64,000 nt of DNA from Burkholderia catarinensis (GTDB lineage Bacteria; Pseudomonadota; Gammaproteobacteria; Burkholderiales; Burkholderiaceae). Shown in pieces: positions 19,406 to 28,807 of this stretch; within the stretch, counting starts at the first letter, position 1; every line of letters begins with the position of its first letter. Under the pieces are notes generated by a model. It was not told the DNA's origin and did not search any database. It saw nothing but the letters and a program-made list of their open reading frames with translations. The position numbers and the translations under genes were made by a program. Where the stretch lies: assembly GCF_001883705.2 (NCBI RefSeq), contig NZ_MDEQ02000013.1:1-64000 (forward strand), in the 5' to 3' direction.

Positions 19406-19432
19406 AAGACGGCCCGCCGGCCGTCTTTTTTT
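19406..19432 (+). terminator. Terminator after the flavodoxin-fold gene
   Basis: A 9-bp stem AAGACGGCC/GGCCGTCTT (19406-19414/19419-19427) with a CGCC loop and a T-run. Confidence 0.8.
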
Positions 19433-19518
19433 CGCGCCGCGCGGTACAGGCCCGCCGGATGACGTCTTAAAATGGCGGTTTCCGGGCGCGGCCCCCCGTT
19501 TCATTCAGTGAGAGCGAA

Positions 19519-20469
19519 ATGAGCACCAAAGTTTTTGTCGACGGCCAGGAAGGCACGACCGGCCTCAAGATCTTCGAATACCTGTCGGCGCGCAACGACA
19601 TCGAGATCCTGCGCATCGATGAAGCGAAGCGCAAGGACGTCGACGAGCGCCGCCGCCTGATCAACGCGTCGGACGTCACGTTCCTGTGCCTGCCGGACGT
19701 CGCATCGCGCGAATCGGCTTCGCTCGTCGAGAATCCGAACACCACGCTGATCGACGCGAGCACCGCGTTCCGCACCAGCGCCGACTGGGCCTACGGCCTG
19801 CCGGAGCTGACCCGCGCGCAGCGCGAGAAGATTCGCACGTCGAAGCGCATCGCGGTGCCGGGCTGCCACGCGTCGGCATTCGTGCTGGCAATGCGTCCGC
19901 TCGTCGACGCGGGCCTCGTCGCGCCGTCGTTCGCCGCGCACAGCTACTCGATCACCGGCTACAGCGGCGGCGGCAAGTCGATGATCGCCGATTACGAGAA
20001 CGCGGCGCCGGGCGGCAAGCTCGCGAGCCCGCGCCCGTATGCGCTCGGCCTCGCGCACAAGCACCTGCCGGAAATGGCCGCGCACACGGGTCTCGCGAAC
20101 CCGCCGATCTTCACGCCGATCGTCGGCCCGTTCCTGAAAGGCCTCGCGGTGACGACCTACTTCACGCCCGACCAGCTCGCGAAGCGCGCGACGCCGCAGG
20201 ACGTGCAGCGCGTGTTCGCCGAGTACTACGCGGGCGAAGCGTTCGTGCGCGTCGCACCGTTCGACGCTGACGCGAACCTCGACGGCGGCTTCTTCGACGT
20301 GCAGGCGAACAACGACACGAACCGCGTCGACCTGTTCGTGTTCGGCAACGAAGAGCGCTTCGTCACGGTCGCGCGCCTCGACAACCTCGGCAAGGGCGCA
20401 TCGGGCGCCGCGATCCAGTGCATGAACCTCAGCATCGGCGCGGCCGAGGACGCGGGCCTCACGCGCTGA
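19519..20469 (+). CDS. argC: N-acetyl-gamma-glutamyl-phosphate reductase, type 2
   Basis: NADPH-dependent third step of arginine synthesis, making N-acetylglutamate semialdehyde. At 316 residues it is the shorter type-2 form. The N-terminus [13 protein letters not shown] is the nucleotide-binding loop, and the catalytic cysteine is C116 in VPGCHASAF. Later conserved blocks are [13 protein letters not shown] and [10 protein letters not shown]. No other arg gene is adjacent; argC is scattered in Burkholderia. AGAG before the ATG at 19519 serves as ribosome-binding site. Confidence 0.95.
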   Translation: MSTKVFVDGQEGTTGLKIFEYLSARNDIEILRIDEAKRKDVDERRRLINASDVTFLCLPDVASRESASLVENPNTTLIDASTAFRTSADWAYGLPELTRAQREKIRTSKRIAVPGCHASAFVLAMRPLVDAGLVAPSFAAHSYSITGYSGGGKSMIADYENAAPGGKLASPRPYALGLAHKHLPEMAAHTGLANPPIFTPIVGPFLKGLAVTTYFTPDQLAKRATPQDVQRVFAEYYAGEAFVRVAPFDADANLDGGFFDVQANNDTNRVDLFVFGNEERFVTVARLDNLGKGASGAAIQCMNLSIGAAEDAGLTR

Positions 20470-20490
20470 TTCAACATCGCATGCGATGCA

Positions 20491-20517
20491 AAGCCGGCCG
20501 CTGGCCGGCTTTTTATT
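20491..20517 (+). terminator. argC terminator
   Basis: Stem AAGCCGGCC/GGCCGGCTT (20491-20499/20503-20511) with a GCT loop, then TTTATTT. Confidence 0.8.
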
Positions 20518-20901
20518 TACCCGTATCAGGCAATAAATAAAATCCGGGCCGCGCATTTACAAATATTTACAAGCTTTCAATTGCGCGATTACCCGTGAAT
20601 TAATCCCGCCCCTGCTTTATCCAGTCAATCCCGAATAGGGATAAACCGGATACCGTCGCGTTAAACGCTGCCGTTATACGCGGGAAGGCTCTTCGACAGC
20701 CGGCCGAGCGTGGCGCATCCCCCACTCCGGCAGCTTTGGGCGACCTGCTACTCGTTTTAATTCTTACCGAATTCCATGTCAGGCAAGGATTCAAAACGCG
20801 AACTCCGTTTCAATCGCCTTTTTTAGACGGGTTCATCAATTGACAGCAAAAATCAAGGCAGCGACATTAGCTCGCACAATTAAACGATTGGAGACAGCGG
20901 C
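20518..20901. other. AT-richer intergenic region with a sigma70-like promoter
   Basis: No convincing gene is seen; a 64-codon minus-strand frame at 20600-20794 has no features. TTGACA at 20840-20845 is a perfect -35 box, with ACATTA about 18 bases on as a weak -10, probably the promoter of the DUF2957 genes. The stretch 20520-20800 is less GC-rich than the flanks and could hide a small RNA, but no terminator-like end was found. Confidence 0.4.
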
Positions 20902-22323
20902 ATGTCGCACGCCTTATCGAAGGGGGTGGCAACGGCCTTTGCCATTGCCCCTTTCCTGGTTGCATGTGGTGGAGGGGATGGTGGCGCACCCGCGCCGATC
21001 AATGCGCCCCAATGTTCCGGATCGAGCTGCGGCACGCAAGGGCCGCCGCCGTCACAACCCGTCAACGGTTCGCTGTGCCCGGCCAACGCCGACATCGTGA
21101 AGAGCTCGTATCTCGGCGGCGCCGGTAGCGGCGAGATCGTCAGCGTCAACATCGACGCGGTCGCGATGACGTACACGCTCAAGTGGCTCGAATCGCCGAT
21201 TCCGCTGAAGACGGGCACCGTCACGCCCAGTCGCGCCGGCACGACGATCGCCGGCAAGGTCATCCACCCGCCGACCGGCGCGCTGCCGACCGCCGAGCAG
21301 ACCCGCTGCGCGTTCGTCCTCACGCCGGGCACGGGTACCGCGCCGAACGGCTCGACCTATTCGACGGCCGGCGACTTCAACCAGGCGAACCCGCCGATGC
21401 TGCTCGTCGGCATGGGCGTCGCGGGCGGCGGCATTCCGGGCGCGACGGTCCAGTACGACGGGCTGACGATCATCCCCGGCGTGATCCAGAACGTCGGCCA
21501 GGTGCCGAACCGTCACTTCGATTTCTATCCGTTCCTCGGCTTCGCGAACACGACGACGGATCTCACGAAGCTGCCGGGAACGTACAACGCGCTGATCTAC
21601 CACCTCGTCCCGTCGGGCAACTACGCGACGAAGGGCTCGAACTCGAGCGAGACGTTCGACGCGAACGGCGCATGCACGTCGACGAGCTCGGGCGGCTGCC
21701 AGACGACCGGCAATCCGTGGACCGCGAACACCGCGAACGGCGGCTACTTCGACAGCACGAAGGCGCCGCAGACGCTGCCGCAAACGCAGTTGCCGATCGT
21801 CGGCGCGACCGGCAAGTCGGCGACCGCGCACATGGTGATCGGCCAGCTCAACGGCGCGACGGTGCCGGTGATCGTGCGCACGGGCAACGTGAACCTCGGC
21901 ACGCCGCCGCTGCACACCGACGCGCAAGTCGACGACGAATCGGGCATCGCGGTGCTCGCCGGGGCGACGGCGATCACGTCGGGTGCGATCGACGGCGGCT
22001 ACGCGGGCGCGGACTCGAACTTCAAGTACACGGCTGCGCTGATCCGCGGCGGCAACGCATCGTTCATCAACCCGACCACGCAGGCCGAGGAAGACGGCTT
22101 CACGCTCGACTACGGCCAGGCGACGCCGGGCCTGCTGAACGCAACGACGAAACCGCCGAGCGGCGCGACCTACCCGTCCGCCTCGGGCGTGGTGATCGCG
22201 ACGGGCGGGCTCTACGCGGCGCTGATCCAGGGCACGGTGAACGGCGGCGTCACGTCGACGTCGGCGAACTCGAGCACGTCGTCGACACCGTACTTCGGCG
22301 TGGGCGCGCAGATCAGCAAATAG
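20902..22323 (+). CDS. DUF2957-type lipoprotein, first of two paralogues
   Basis: A 473-residue predicted lipoprotein. The lipobox LVAC places the lipidated cysteine at residue 22, followed by a GGGDGG linker. The body is rich in Gly, Thr and Ala and looks beta-structured, with cysteines in CSGSSCG, NGSLCP and TRCAF. It resembles the Burkholderiales DUF2957 family, which has no known function. GGAGA lies ahead of the ATG at 20902. The next gene is a paralogue sharing the segments GGAGSGE, GTVTP(S/T)RAG and VGMGVAGG, and an OmpW-like porin follows, so the three may form one envelope unit. Confidence 0.75.
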   Translation: MSHALSKGVATAFAIAPFLVACGGGDGGAPAPINAPQCSGSSCGTQGPPPSQPVNGSLCPANADIVKSSYLGGAGSGEIVSVNIDAVAMTYTLKWLESPIPLKTGTVTPSRAGTTIAGKVIHPPTGALPTAEQTRCAFVLTPGTGTAPNGSTYSTAGDFNQANPPMLLVGMGVAGGGIPGATVQYDGLTIIPGVIQNVGQVPNRHFDFYPFLGFANTTTDLTKLPGTYNALIYHLVPSGNYATKGSNSSETFDANGACTSTSSGGCQTTGNPWTANTANGGYFDSTKAPQTLPQTQLPIVGATGKSATAHMVIGQLNGATVPVIVRTGNVNLGTPPLHTDAQVDDESGIAVLAGATAITSGAIDGGYAGADSNFKYTAALIRGGNASFINPTTQAEEDGFTLDYGQATPGLLNATTKPPSGATYPSASGVVIATGGLYAALIQGTVNGGVTSTSANSSTSSTPYFGVGAQISK

Positions 22324-22464
22324 CGATCGAGGACGCGGCGGCGGCGAGCCCGCCGCCGCGTGACGCATGAACGCGCGTGGCACGGCGCAGGCAGGACGAG
22401 CACAAGCAACAGAAGCGGCCGACAGGGAGCTGGCCGCCGTACAAGACAAATCTGGAGGAGCAAC

Positions 22465-23706
22465 ATGAAGCGCAACCTCATTCTGGCGGCGGCCCTTGCC
22501 GCCCCCCTTCTTTCCGCTTGCGGCGGCGGCAGCGACAATCCGCCCCCGCTCGTCGAGGACCGGCTCTGCCCTGCCTCGCTCGACTACAGCACCGTGTTTA
22601 CGGGTGGCGCGGGCAGCGGCGAACTCGCCAAGGTCCAGCTCGACACGACCAAGATGACCTGGCAGGTGACGTATGTCGAATCGGCGGTTCCGCGAACGAC
22701 CGGCACCGTCACGCCGACTCGCGCGGGCACTGTCGACAGCGGCACGCTCACGCAGGAAACGATGCTGCCGACCAACAAGCTGAACCAGTGCGCGTTCCGC
22801 CTGAACGGCGCGAGCCTCGATGCGTCGCGTCCGGCACGCATCTTCGTCGGCATGGGCGTCGCGGGCGGCACGATTCCCGGCAAGGAAATCCAGTTCGGCG
22901 GCGTGCTCGGCCAGGCCGCGGTGCCCGACACGAAATTCCCGTACTACCCGTTCATCGGCTTCTCGTCGATCGAGACCGACATCACGAAGGTCGCGGGCAC
23001 GTACAGCCATACGGGCTTCGGCGAAGTGCCGTCGCAGAACTTCGCGCCGGCGTCGATCGACGCGAAGGTGACGATCAACGCGGACGGCTCGTGGACCAAG
23101 TGCGACACGACCGGCCAGTTCGCCGGCGGCGCATGCACGCAGCAGGGCACGAACTTCGCGCAGTCCGCGGACGGCAGCGGCGCGTTCCAGTCCAACAACT
23201 ACCAGAGCCAGCTGAAGCCGACGCTGTCGGCGACGCCGCAGGGCAAGGGCTTCATGATCGTCGGCAAGCTGCGCAACCAGCTGGTGCCGATCCTCGTGCG
23301 CACGGGTGTCGCGAACCCGAACCCGACGCCCGACAGCAACGGCGTGCCGGGCCTCACCGCCGACGACGAATCGAGCATCTCGATCCTCGCGCCGCAGACG
23401 GCCATCGCGGCCGGTTCGCAGAACGGCGAGTACGTCGGCGTCGACAGCCAGTTCAATTACCGGACCACCGCGCTGATCAACAACCAGGCCACGCTGCTCG
23501 ATCCGTTCCAGCCGTCGCAGGCGTCGCTCGCGACCGCGCTCGACCTCGACTACACGCAGAAGGTGCCGGGCACGGTCACGACGATCCACACGGGTTCGGG
23601 CAGCACGTCGCCGACCGGCAAGTTCATCTTCACGGGTGGCGTGTTCGGTTTCCTCGACAACGCGGGATCGACGCCGTATTTCACGATCGGCGCGTTTGTC
23701 CAGTAA
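22465..23706 (+). CDS. DUF2957-type lipoprotein, second paralogue
   Basis: A 413-residue lipoprotein with lipobox LSAC (Cys19) and a GGGSDN linker. It aligns with the preceding protein along its length (CPASLDYS, FTGGAGSGE, GTVTPTRAG, QCAFRL, FVGMGVAGG, then a C-terminal TPYF-GA motif), so the pair arose by tandem duplication. It is about 60 residues shorter, mainly in the N-terminal linker and interior loops. GGAGGAG precedes the ATG at 22465. It ends 16 bp before the OmpW-like gene. Confidence 0.75.
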   Translation: MKRNLILAAALAAPLLSACGGGSDNPPPLVEDRLCPASLDYSTVFTGGAGSGELAKVQLDTTKMTWQVTYVESAVPRTTGTVTPTRAGTVDSGTLTQETMLPTNKLNQCAFRLNGASLDASRPARIFVGMGVAGGTIPGKEIQFGGVLGQAAVPDTKFPYYPFIGFSSIETDITKVAGTYSHTGFGEVPSQNFAPASIDAKVTINADGSWTKCDTTGQFAGGACTQQGTNFAQSADGSGAFQSNNYQSQLKPTLSATPQGKGFMIVGKLRNQLVPILVRTGVANPNPTPDSNGVPGLTADDESSISILAPQTAIAAGSQNGEYVGVDSQFNYRTTALINNQATLLDPFQPSQASLATALDLDYTQKVPGTVTTIHTGSGSTSPTGKFIFTGGVFGFLDNAGSTPYFTIGAFVQ

Positions 23707-23722
23707 GCGGAGGAAAGCCGTG

Positions 23723-24556
23723 ATGAAGAAGACCCTTCTCTGCGCGGCGGCAGGCGCCGCCGCACTGGCGCCGCTCGCGGCGCACGCGCAGAGCGCCGGC
23801 AGCAACGTCGTCACGCTGGGCTGGTTCCACGTGATGCCGCAGCAAAGCAGCACGCCGATGACAACCAACGTCGCGCCGACGCCGATCAACACGCCGCTGC
23901 GGCTGCCGCCGTCGTTCACGTCGCCGGGCACGGGGCTGCGCACGAGCGGCGCCGACACCGTCGGCCTGACGGTCAGCCACTTCCTGACCGACCACATCGC
24001 GGTCACGTCGGTGGCGGGCGTGCCGCCGGTGTTCAAGGTGTCGGGCCAGGGGACGATCCGGCCGCCCGGCCCTGCCGGCGCGCTCGGCACGCAGAACATC
24101 GGGCTCGGGTCGGTGAACCCGATCGTGAAGAGCGTGCGGCAGTGGAGCCCGGCAGTGATCCTGCAGTACTACTTCGCACAGGCGAACGCGAAGTTCCGGC
24201 CGTTCCTCGGCCTCGGCGTGTCGTACAACTGGTTCAGCGACCTGCAGCTCAACACGAACTTCATCAAGCAGACGCAGGACAACCTCGGCGCGATTCTCGC
24301 GGCGGGCGCGGGCAAGCCGGGTACGACATCGGTAGAAGCGAAGGCGTCGTCGTCATGGCAGCCGGTGTTCAACGCAGGCATGCAGTACAACATCACCGAG
24401 CATTTCGGGCTGGTCGCGTCGGTGACGTACATCCCGCTGAAGACGACGTCAACGGTGACGATCAAGGCAGCCGACGGCGCGGTGCTCTCCGAGTCGAAAT
24501 CGGACCTGAAGGCGGACCCGATCATCAGCTACGTCGGGATGACGTACAAGTTCTGA
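23723..24556 (+). CDS. OmpW-family outer-membrane protein
   Basis: A 277-residue predicted eight-stranded beta-barrel. Signal peptide MKKTLLCAAAGAAALAPLA with cleavage after AHA; residues 25-277 have the OmpW pattern (GLTVSHFLTDHIAVTSVAG, ILQYYFAQANAKFRPFLGLG, SWQPVFNAGMQYNITEHF) and end in the terminal phenylalanine needed for barrel insertion (GMTYKF). OmpW proteins let small hydrophobic molecules pass the outer membrane. AGGAAAG precedes the ATG at 23723. It is likely cotranscribed with the two lipoprotein genes. Confidence 0.9.
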   Translation: MKKTLLCAAAGAAALAPLAAHAQSAGSNVVTLGWFHVMPQQSSTPMTTNVAPTPINTPLRLPPSFTSPGTGLRTSGADTVGLTVSHFLTDHIAVTSVAGVPPVFKVSGQGTIRPPGPAGALGTQNIGLGSVNPIVKSVRQWSPAVILQYYFAQANAKFRPFLGLGVSYNWFSDLQLNTNFIKQTQDNLGAILAAGAGKPGTTSVEAKASSSWQPVFNAGMQYNITEHFGLVASVTYIPLKTTSTVTIKAADGAVLSESKSDLKADPIISYVGMTYKF

Positions 24557-24601
24557 CGCCGGCAACAGCCGGCGAATGGATCGCCGCGGCAAAATCGCAG
24601 G

Positions 24602-24630
24602 CAAAAAAAAGCCCGCCTAAGAGGCGGGCT
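24602..24630 (-). terminator. Terminator of the LysR gene
   Basis: Stem AGCCCGCCT/AGGCGGGCT (24610-24618/24622-24630); the run of eight As at 24603-24610 becomes the T-tract on the minus strand. Placed between convergent genes; on the plus strand no T-run follows, so it fits the leftward gene best. Confidence 0.75.
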
Positions 24631-24740
24631 GAATCCATATCAGAGGAGACATGGAGGAGACAGGTACAACTATAGCGAATCGGTTTCCGCAATGCAACAT
24701 TTCCGTAGAGAAAATAAGGATTTTCCCTCGAATGCCGGCT

Positions 24741-25670
24741 CTAAACCGCTTCGGTTGCTTCTGACCCCTTCCTGATCTCGCCTTCCAGCACCTCGGACAG
24801 CGCGTCGCGCAGCAGCGCGACGGGCCGCACCAGGCGGCCCGGCAGCGCCGCGTGGACGATCCATACGCTGATCCGCGTCTCCAGCCCCGCCGTTTCCACC
24901 ACCCGCAGCGCGTCGCGATGCGCGCTGCGCGCGAGCGCATTCGGCGACGCGATGCCGATACCCGCGCCGCGCGCGACCAGCGACAGCTGCAACTCCGAGC
25001 CGAAGGCCTCGACCGCGACGTCGAACGGCAGGCCGGCCGCGCCGAGCATGCGGCTCAGCGCCGAGCGCATTCCGCAGCCGTCCTGGCTCAGTACCCACGG
25101 AAAACCCGACAATGCGTCGAGCGTCAGCGGCCCGTCCGGCAACGGGAAGTCGCGTGCGGCGACGAGCACCGTCGGCTGCGTGCCGAGCAGGGTCGCCGTG
25201 AGCGTGTCCGGCAGCGGCGCGCTCGCCGGCACCATCACGGTCGCCACGTCGAGCGAGCCGCGCTCGACGCTCTGCACGAGCGCCGGCGACCAGCCGGCCG
25301 TCACGCGCAGCGTGAGACGCGGAAACGCCTCGCGCAGCCGGTCGATCGGCCGCTCGAGCGCCAGCTCGGACAGGAACGGCGGGACGCCGATACGCAGCTC
25401 GCCCGACGGCTCGCTGTCCGGCGCGCCCGCCGCCATCAGCGCGTCGACCGCGCCCAGCACGTCGCGCGCGAGCGCGTAGACGTCGCGCCCGGCAGCGGTC
25501 GGCTTCAGCGGCTTGCTTTGCCGTTCGAGCAGCGGCACGCCGAGCAGCGTTTCGAGGTTCTGCACGCGCCGCGTCAGGCCCGGCTGCGTCAGGTGGAGCT
25601 TCGCGGCCGCGGCGACCATCGACCCGCTGTCGACCACCGCGACGAACGCCAGGAGATCACGCGTATTCAA
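24741..25670 (-). CDS. LysR-family transcriptional regulator
   Basis: A 309-residue LysR regulator. The N-terminal helix-turn-helix is MVAAAAKLHLTQPGLTRRVQNLE (residues ~19-41, quoted in part), and the rest is the type-2 periplasmic-binding-like sensor domain. The first possible start is a TTG at 25670, which gives the usual N-terminus NTRDLLAFVAVVDSGS. Divergent from the MFS gene at 25768 with a 97-bp shared region, the classic layout for a regulator controlling the neighbouring transporter gene. The effector is unknown. Confidence 0.92.
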   Translation of the reverse strand: MNTRDLLAFVAVVDSGSMVAAAAKLHLTQPGLTRRVQNLETLLGVPLLERQSKPLKPTAAGRDVYALARDVLGAVDALMAAGAPDSEPSGELRIGVPPFLSELALERPIDRLREAFPRLTLRVTAGWSPALVQSVERGSLDVATVMVPASAPLPDTLTATLLGTQPTVLVAARDFPLPDGPLTLDALSGFPWVLSQDGCGMRSALSRMLGAAGLPFDVAVEAFGSELQLSLVARGAGIGIASPNALARSAHRDALRVVETAGLETRISVWIVHAALPGRLVRPVALLRDALSEVLEGEIRKGSEATEAV

Positions 25671-25767
25671 AACAAACTCGCATAATCATGTTAGACATAT
25701 TTCAATTGTCGCATAACCACCAGCCACCTACGATGGGAATTCCTTCGACCCGTCCCCCTGGCTTCCG

Positions 25768-27045
25768 ATGAACTGCCCTGCCGAATCCTGTCCCGCCGCC
25801 ATTCGTACGCCCACCGGCGCGCCGCCTGTGCTGAGCGCGGGCATGACGCTTTTCTTTGCGGCGACGGTCGGCGTGATCGTGATGGACCTGTTCGCCGCGC
25901 AACCGCTGACGGGCCCGATCAGCGCCGACCTGCACCTGCCGCCCGGGCTCGCCGGCCTCGTCGCGATGCTGCCGCAGCTCGGCTATGCGGCCGGGCTCGT
26001 GCTGCTCGTCCCGCTGGTCGACCTGCTCGAGAACCGCCGCCTGATCGTCGCGACGCTCGTCGCGTGCGCGGCCGCGCTCGCCCTGCCCGCGTTCACGCGG
26101 TCGGGCACCGTGTTCCTGCTGGCGACGCTCGCGGCCGGCGCCGCGTCGAGCGTGATCCAGATGCTCGTGCCGATGGCCGCGTCGATGGCGCCCGAAGCGC
26201 GCCGCGGCCGCGCGGTCGGCAACGTGATGAGCGGGCTGATGCTCGGCATCCTGCTGTCGCGGCCGCTTGCAAGCCTGATCGCGGGCTCGGCCGGCTGGCG
26301 CGCGTTCTACGCGCTGGCCGCGCTCGCGAACGCCGCGATCGCCATCGTGCTCGCGCGGCGCCTGCCGGCGCGCACGCCGTCGATCACGGCCGGCTACCGC
26401 GCGCTGCTCGCGTCGATGGGCCGCCTGCTTGCCGACGAGCCGGTGCTGCGCCGGCATGCGCTGTCGGCCGCGCTCGCGATGGCCGCGTTCAGCGCGTTCT
26501 GGACCGCCGTCGGGCTGCGGCTCGCGCAGCCGCCGTTCGGCCTCGGCCTGCACGGGATCGCGCTGTTCGCGTTCGCCGGCGCCAGCGGCGCGATCGTCAC
26601 GCCGCTCGCCGGCCGCGCCGGTGATCGCGGCCACGGCCCGGCCGCGCAGCGGATCGCACACGTCACGATGCTCGCGGCGCTCGTCGTGCTCGGGATCGGC
26701 GGCGCCGGCTGGTTCGGCTTCGATGCGCACGCGCATCGCGGCCTCGCGCTCGCGCTGCTGGCCGGCGGCGCGGCGCTGCTCGACGCAGGCGTCATCGTCG
26801 ACCAGACGATCGGCCGCCGCGAGATCAACCTGCTGAACCCGGCCGCGCGCGGACGCCTGAACGGGCTGTTCGTCGGGCTGTTCTTCGTCGGCGGCGCGCT
26901 CGGTGCGGCGCTCGCGGGCAGCGCATGGGCCTGGGGCGGGTGGAGCGCGGTGTGCGGCGTCGGGTTCGCGTTCGCCGGCGCGGCTACCGTATTCGGGTTC
27001 TCGACCGGGCGCGGGGCCCGCGCGGCGGCATGGCCGCGCGCCTGA
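25768..27045 (+). CDS. Major facilitator superfamily transporter, LysR-linked
   Basis: A 425-residue MFS protein with about 12 hydrophobic spans. Helix 1 includes LFFAATVGVIVMDLFAAQP and the first cytoplasmic loop VPLVDLLENRRLIV carries the D/R-rich MFS signature. The architecture and lack of a long central loop suggest a DHA1-type exporter of drugs or metabolites; the substrate cannot be named. Divergent from the LysR gene, which probably controls it. Confidence 0.85.
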   Translation: MNCPAESCPAAIRTPTGAPPVLSAGMTLFFAATVGVIVMDLFAAQPLTGPISADLHLPPGLAGLVAMLPQLGYAAGLVLLVPLVDLLENRRLIVATLVACAAALALPAFTRSGTVFLLATLAAGAASSVIQMLVPMAASMAPEARRGRAVGNVMSGLMLGILLSRPLASLIAGSAGWRAFYALAALANAAIAIVLARRLPARTPSITAGYRALLASMGRLLADEPVLRRHALSAALAMAAFSAFWTAVGLRLAQPPFGLGLHGIALFAFAGASGAIVTPLAGRAGDRGHGPAAQRIAHVTMLAALVVLGIGGAGWFGFDAHAHRGLALALLAGGAALLDAGVIVDQTIGRREINLLNPAARGRLNGLFVGLFFVGGALGAALAGSAWAWGGWSAVCGVGFAFAGAATVFGFSTGRGARAAAWPRA

Positions 27046-27049
27046 AACG

Positions 27050-27098
27050 AATACGAAAAGCCGAACGCCCCGCCCTCTTGCGAGGGACGGGGCGTTCG
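27050..27098 (-). terminator. Terminator of the LysE-family gene
   Basis: A long stem (GCCGAACGCCCCG with its complement, plus an inner CCCTC/GAGGG) with the T-run TTTTCGTATT on the minus strand only. It ends the leftward gene at 27121 and also lies after the MFS stop. Confidence 0.7.
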
Positions 27099-27120
27099 GC
27101 GCGCCGGAATCAGCAGGAAA

Positions 27121-27762
27121 TCAGTGACGGACCAGCGCCATCATCGCGCCGAAGCCGACGAACAGCCCGCCCGTCAGCCGGTTGAAGATCTTCGCGACGC
27201 TCTGGCTCTTCAGCGTCGCGCCGATGCGCGTGCCGAACGACGCGTAGACGAGATACCAGCTCACCTCGATCACCGCGAACGTGACGACGAGGACGCCGAA
27301 CTGCGGCAGCGTCGGCTCGGCCGCGTTGATGAACTGCGGCAGCAGCGCGGCTGCGAACAGGATCGCCTTCGGGTTGCTGCCCGCGACCAGGAAACCGTTG
27401 CGGAACAGCGTCCAGCGCGATGCCGACGCGGCCTGGCGCGAGACGGTTTCGACGTCGGCGGCCGGTACATCGTCGTCGACGCGCGCGCGCCAGGCCTTCA
27501 CGCCGAGGTAGACCAGATAGGCCGCGCCCGCGAAGCGCAAGGTGTTGAACATCGCCGGCCATGCCTCGAGGACCGCGCCCAGGCCCGCCGCCGACACCGA
27601 CAGCATCAGCACCAGCGCGCTCAGGCAGCCGGCCATCGTCGACGCCGAGCGCCGCAGCCCGTGCCGCGCGCCGTGCGTCATCACGAGCAGCATGTTCGGG
27701 CCCGGAATCGCCGACACGACGAACACCGTCGCCACGAAAAGCCACCACGTATGCAAGTTCAT
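27121..27762 (-). CDS. LysE/RhtB-family amino acid exporter
   Basis: A 213-residue inner-membrane exporter of the LysE/RhtB family. About six hydrophobic spans are visible, with the family signature VVSAIPGPNMLLVMTHGARHG at residues ~15-35 and GSNPKAILFAAALLPQF near 134-150. The ATG at 27762 (MNLHTWW) starts directly at helix 1; the longer open frame upstream adds an unlikely arginine-rich leader. Probable substrates are amino acids such as homoserine, threonine or branched-chain residues. No linked regulator is seen. Confidence 0.9.
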   Translation of the reverse strand: MNLHTWWLFVATVFVVSAIPGPNMLLVMTHGARHGLRRSASTMAGCLSALVLMLSVSAAGLGAVLEAWPAMFNTLRFAGAAYLVYLGVKAWRARVDDDVPAADVETVSRQAASASRWTLFRNGFLVAGSNPKAILFAAALLPQFINAAEPTLPQFGVLVVTFAVIEVSWYLVYASFGTRIGATLKSQSVAKIFNRLTGGLFVGFGAMMALVRH

Positions 27763-27841
27763 GACCGCCTCTGCCTGAATGTATGTACGGAAAACGAAAC
27801 GCCGATTATGCCGTTGCGCCGGACTTCTGTCGCGCGCCGGG

Positions 27842-28711
27842 TCAGCGGCCCGCGCGGCGCAGCGCGACTTCGCCGAGCACCGCGAAATCCTGGTCGCCGC
27901 CACCGTGCGCGAGCGCGTCGAGCAGGTTGTCGCGCACGACGCTCGCCACCGGCAGCGGCACCGACACGGCGTCGCCGGCTTCCAGCGCCAGGCGAACGTC
28001 CTTCAGCCCGAGGCGTGCCTTGAAGCGCGCAGGCTCATAGCGCCGCTCGGCGATCATCCCGCCGTAGCCTTCGTAGACGGGCCCCGGAAACACGCTGCTG
28101 GTGATCACGTCGAGGAAATCGCGCATCGCGACGCCGTGCGCGCCCAGCAGCGCGGACGCCTCGCCGAGCGTCTCGATCGCCGACGCGAGCGTGAAGTTCG
28201 CCGCGATCTTCGCGACGTTCGCATGCTGCGGCAGCGAACCGAACCGCCAGGTCTTCTGGCCGATCGCGTCGAACAGCGGCTGCACGCGGTCGATCGCCTC
28301 GGCCGGTCCGCCCGCCATGATCGTCAGGCGCGCGGCGGCCGCGACGTCGGGGCGCCCCATCACCGGCGCGGCGACGTAGTGGATGCCGCGCGACGCGTGC
28401 GCGTGCGCGAGCGATTCGGCGAGCGCAACCGACACCGTCGCCATGTTCACGTGGATCAGGCCGCGCGGCGCCTGCGCGAGCAGCGCGTCATCGAAGATCG
28501 CGCGCGCGGCCGCGTCGTCGGCCAGCATCGAGAACACCGCGTCGCCGCGAAACGCGTCGGCCGGCGTGTCGACGATCTGCGCGCCGAGCGCGGCGAGCGG
28601 CTCGGCGCGCTCGCGCGACCGATTCCAGACCCGCACGGTGTGCCCCGCCTTCAGCAGGTTCGTCGCGATTGCCTGCCCCATTTCGCCCAGCCCGATAAAT
28701 CCGAGATCCAT
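27842..28711 (-). CDS. NAD(P)-dependent beta-hydroxyacid dehydrogenase family protein
   Basis: A 289-residue dehydrogenase of the 3-hydroxyisobutyrate / 2-hydroxy-3-oxopropionate / 6-phosphogluconate-like family. The N-terminal Rossmann motif is MDLGFIGLGEMGQAIA, the substrate-binding signature VAAPVMGRPDVA lies near residue 119, and the catalytic-lysine region is VAKIAANFTLASAI near 174 (lysine in AKIAANF). AAGGAG lies ahead of the ATG at 28711. The substrate is not determined. It stands alone, divergent from the Mut7-C gene. Confidence 0.88.
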   Translation of the reverse strand: MDLGFIGLGEMGQAIATNLLKAGHTVRVWNRSRERAEPLAALGAQIVDTPADAFRGDAVFSMLADDAAARAIFDDALLAQAPRGLIHVNMATVSVALAESLAHAHASRGIHYVAAPVMGRPDVAAAARLTIMAGGPAEAIDRVQPLFDAIGQKTWRFGSLPQHANVAKIAANFTLASAIETLGEASALLGAHGVAMRDFLDVITSSVFPGPVYEGYGGMIAERRYEPARFKARLGLKDVRLALEAGDAVSVPLPVASVVRDNLLDALAHGGGDQDFAVLGEVALRRAGR

Positions 28712-28807
28712 TGCCCGCTCCTTCGCTCCGTGAAGCGGGGAGTTAAACACAGATGCGTGGCGCCTGCAGGGTACGCGGCCGGCCGTGCGCGATGCGATAC
28801 TGCAAGA

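Noticed and set aside
21052..24099. A 1015-codon minus-strand open frame over the DUF2957 genes
   Set aside because: Arginine- and alanine-rich antisense product without motifs; the plus-strand genes have signal peptides, lipoboxes and ribosome-binding sites.
24603..24630. Hairpin taken as the terminator of the OmpW-like gene
   Set aside because: The A-run lies before the stem on the plus strand and no T-run follows, so it works only for the leftward LysR gene.
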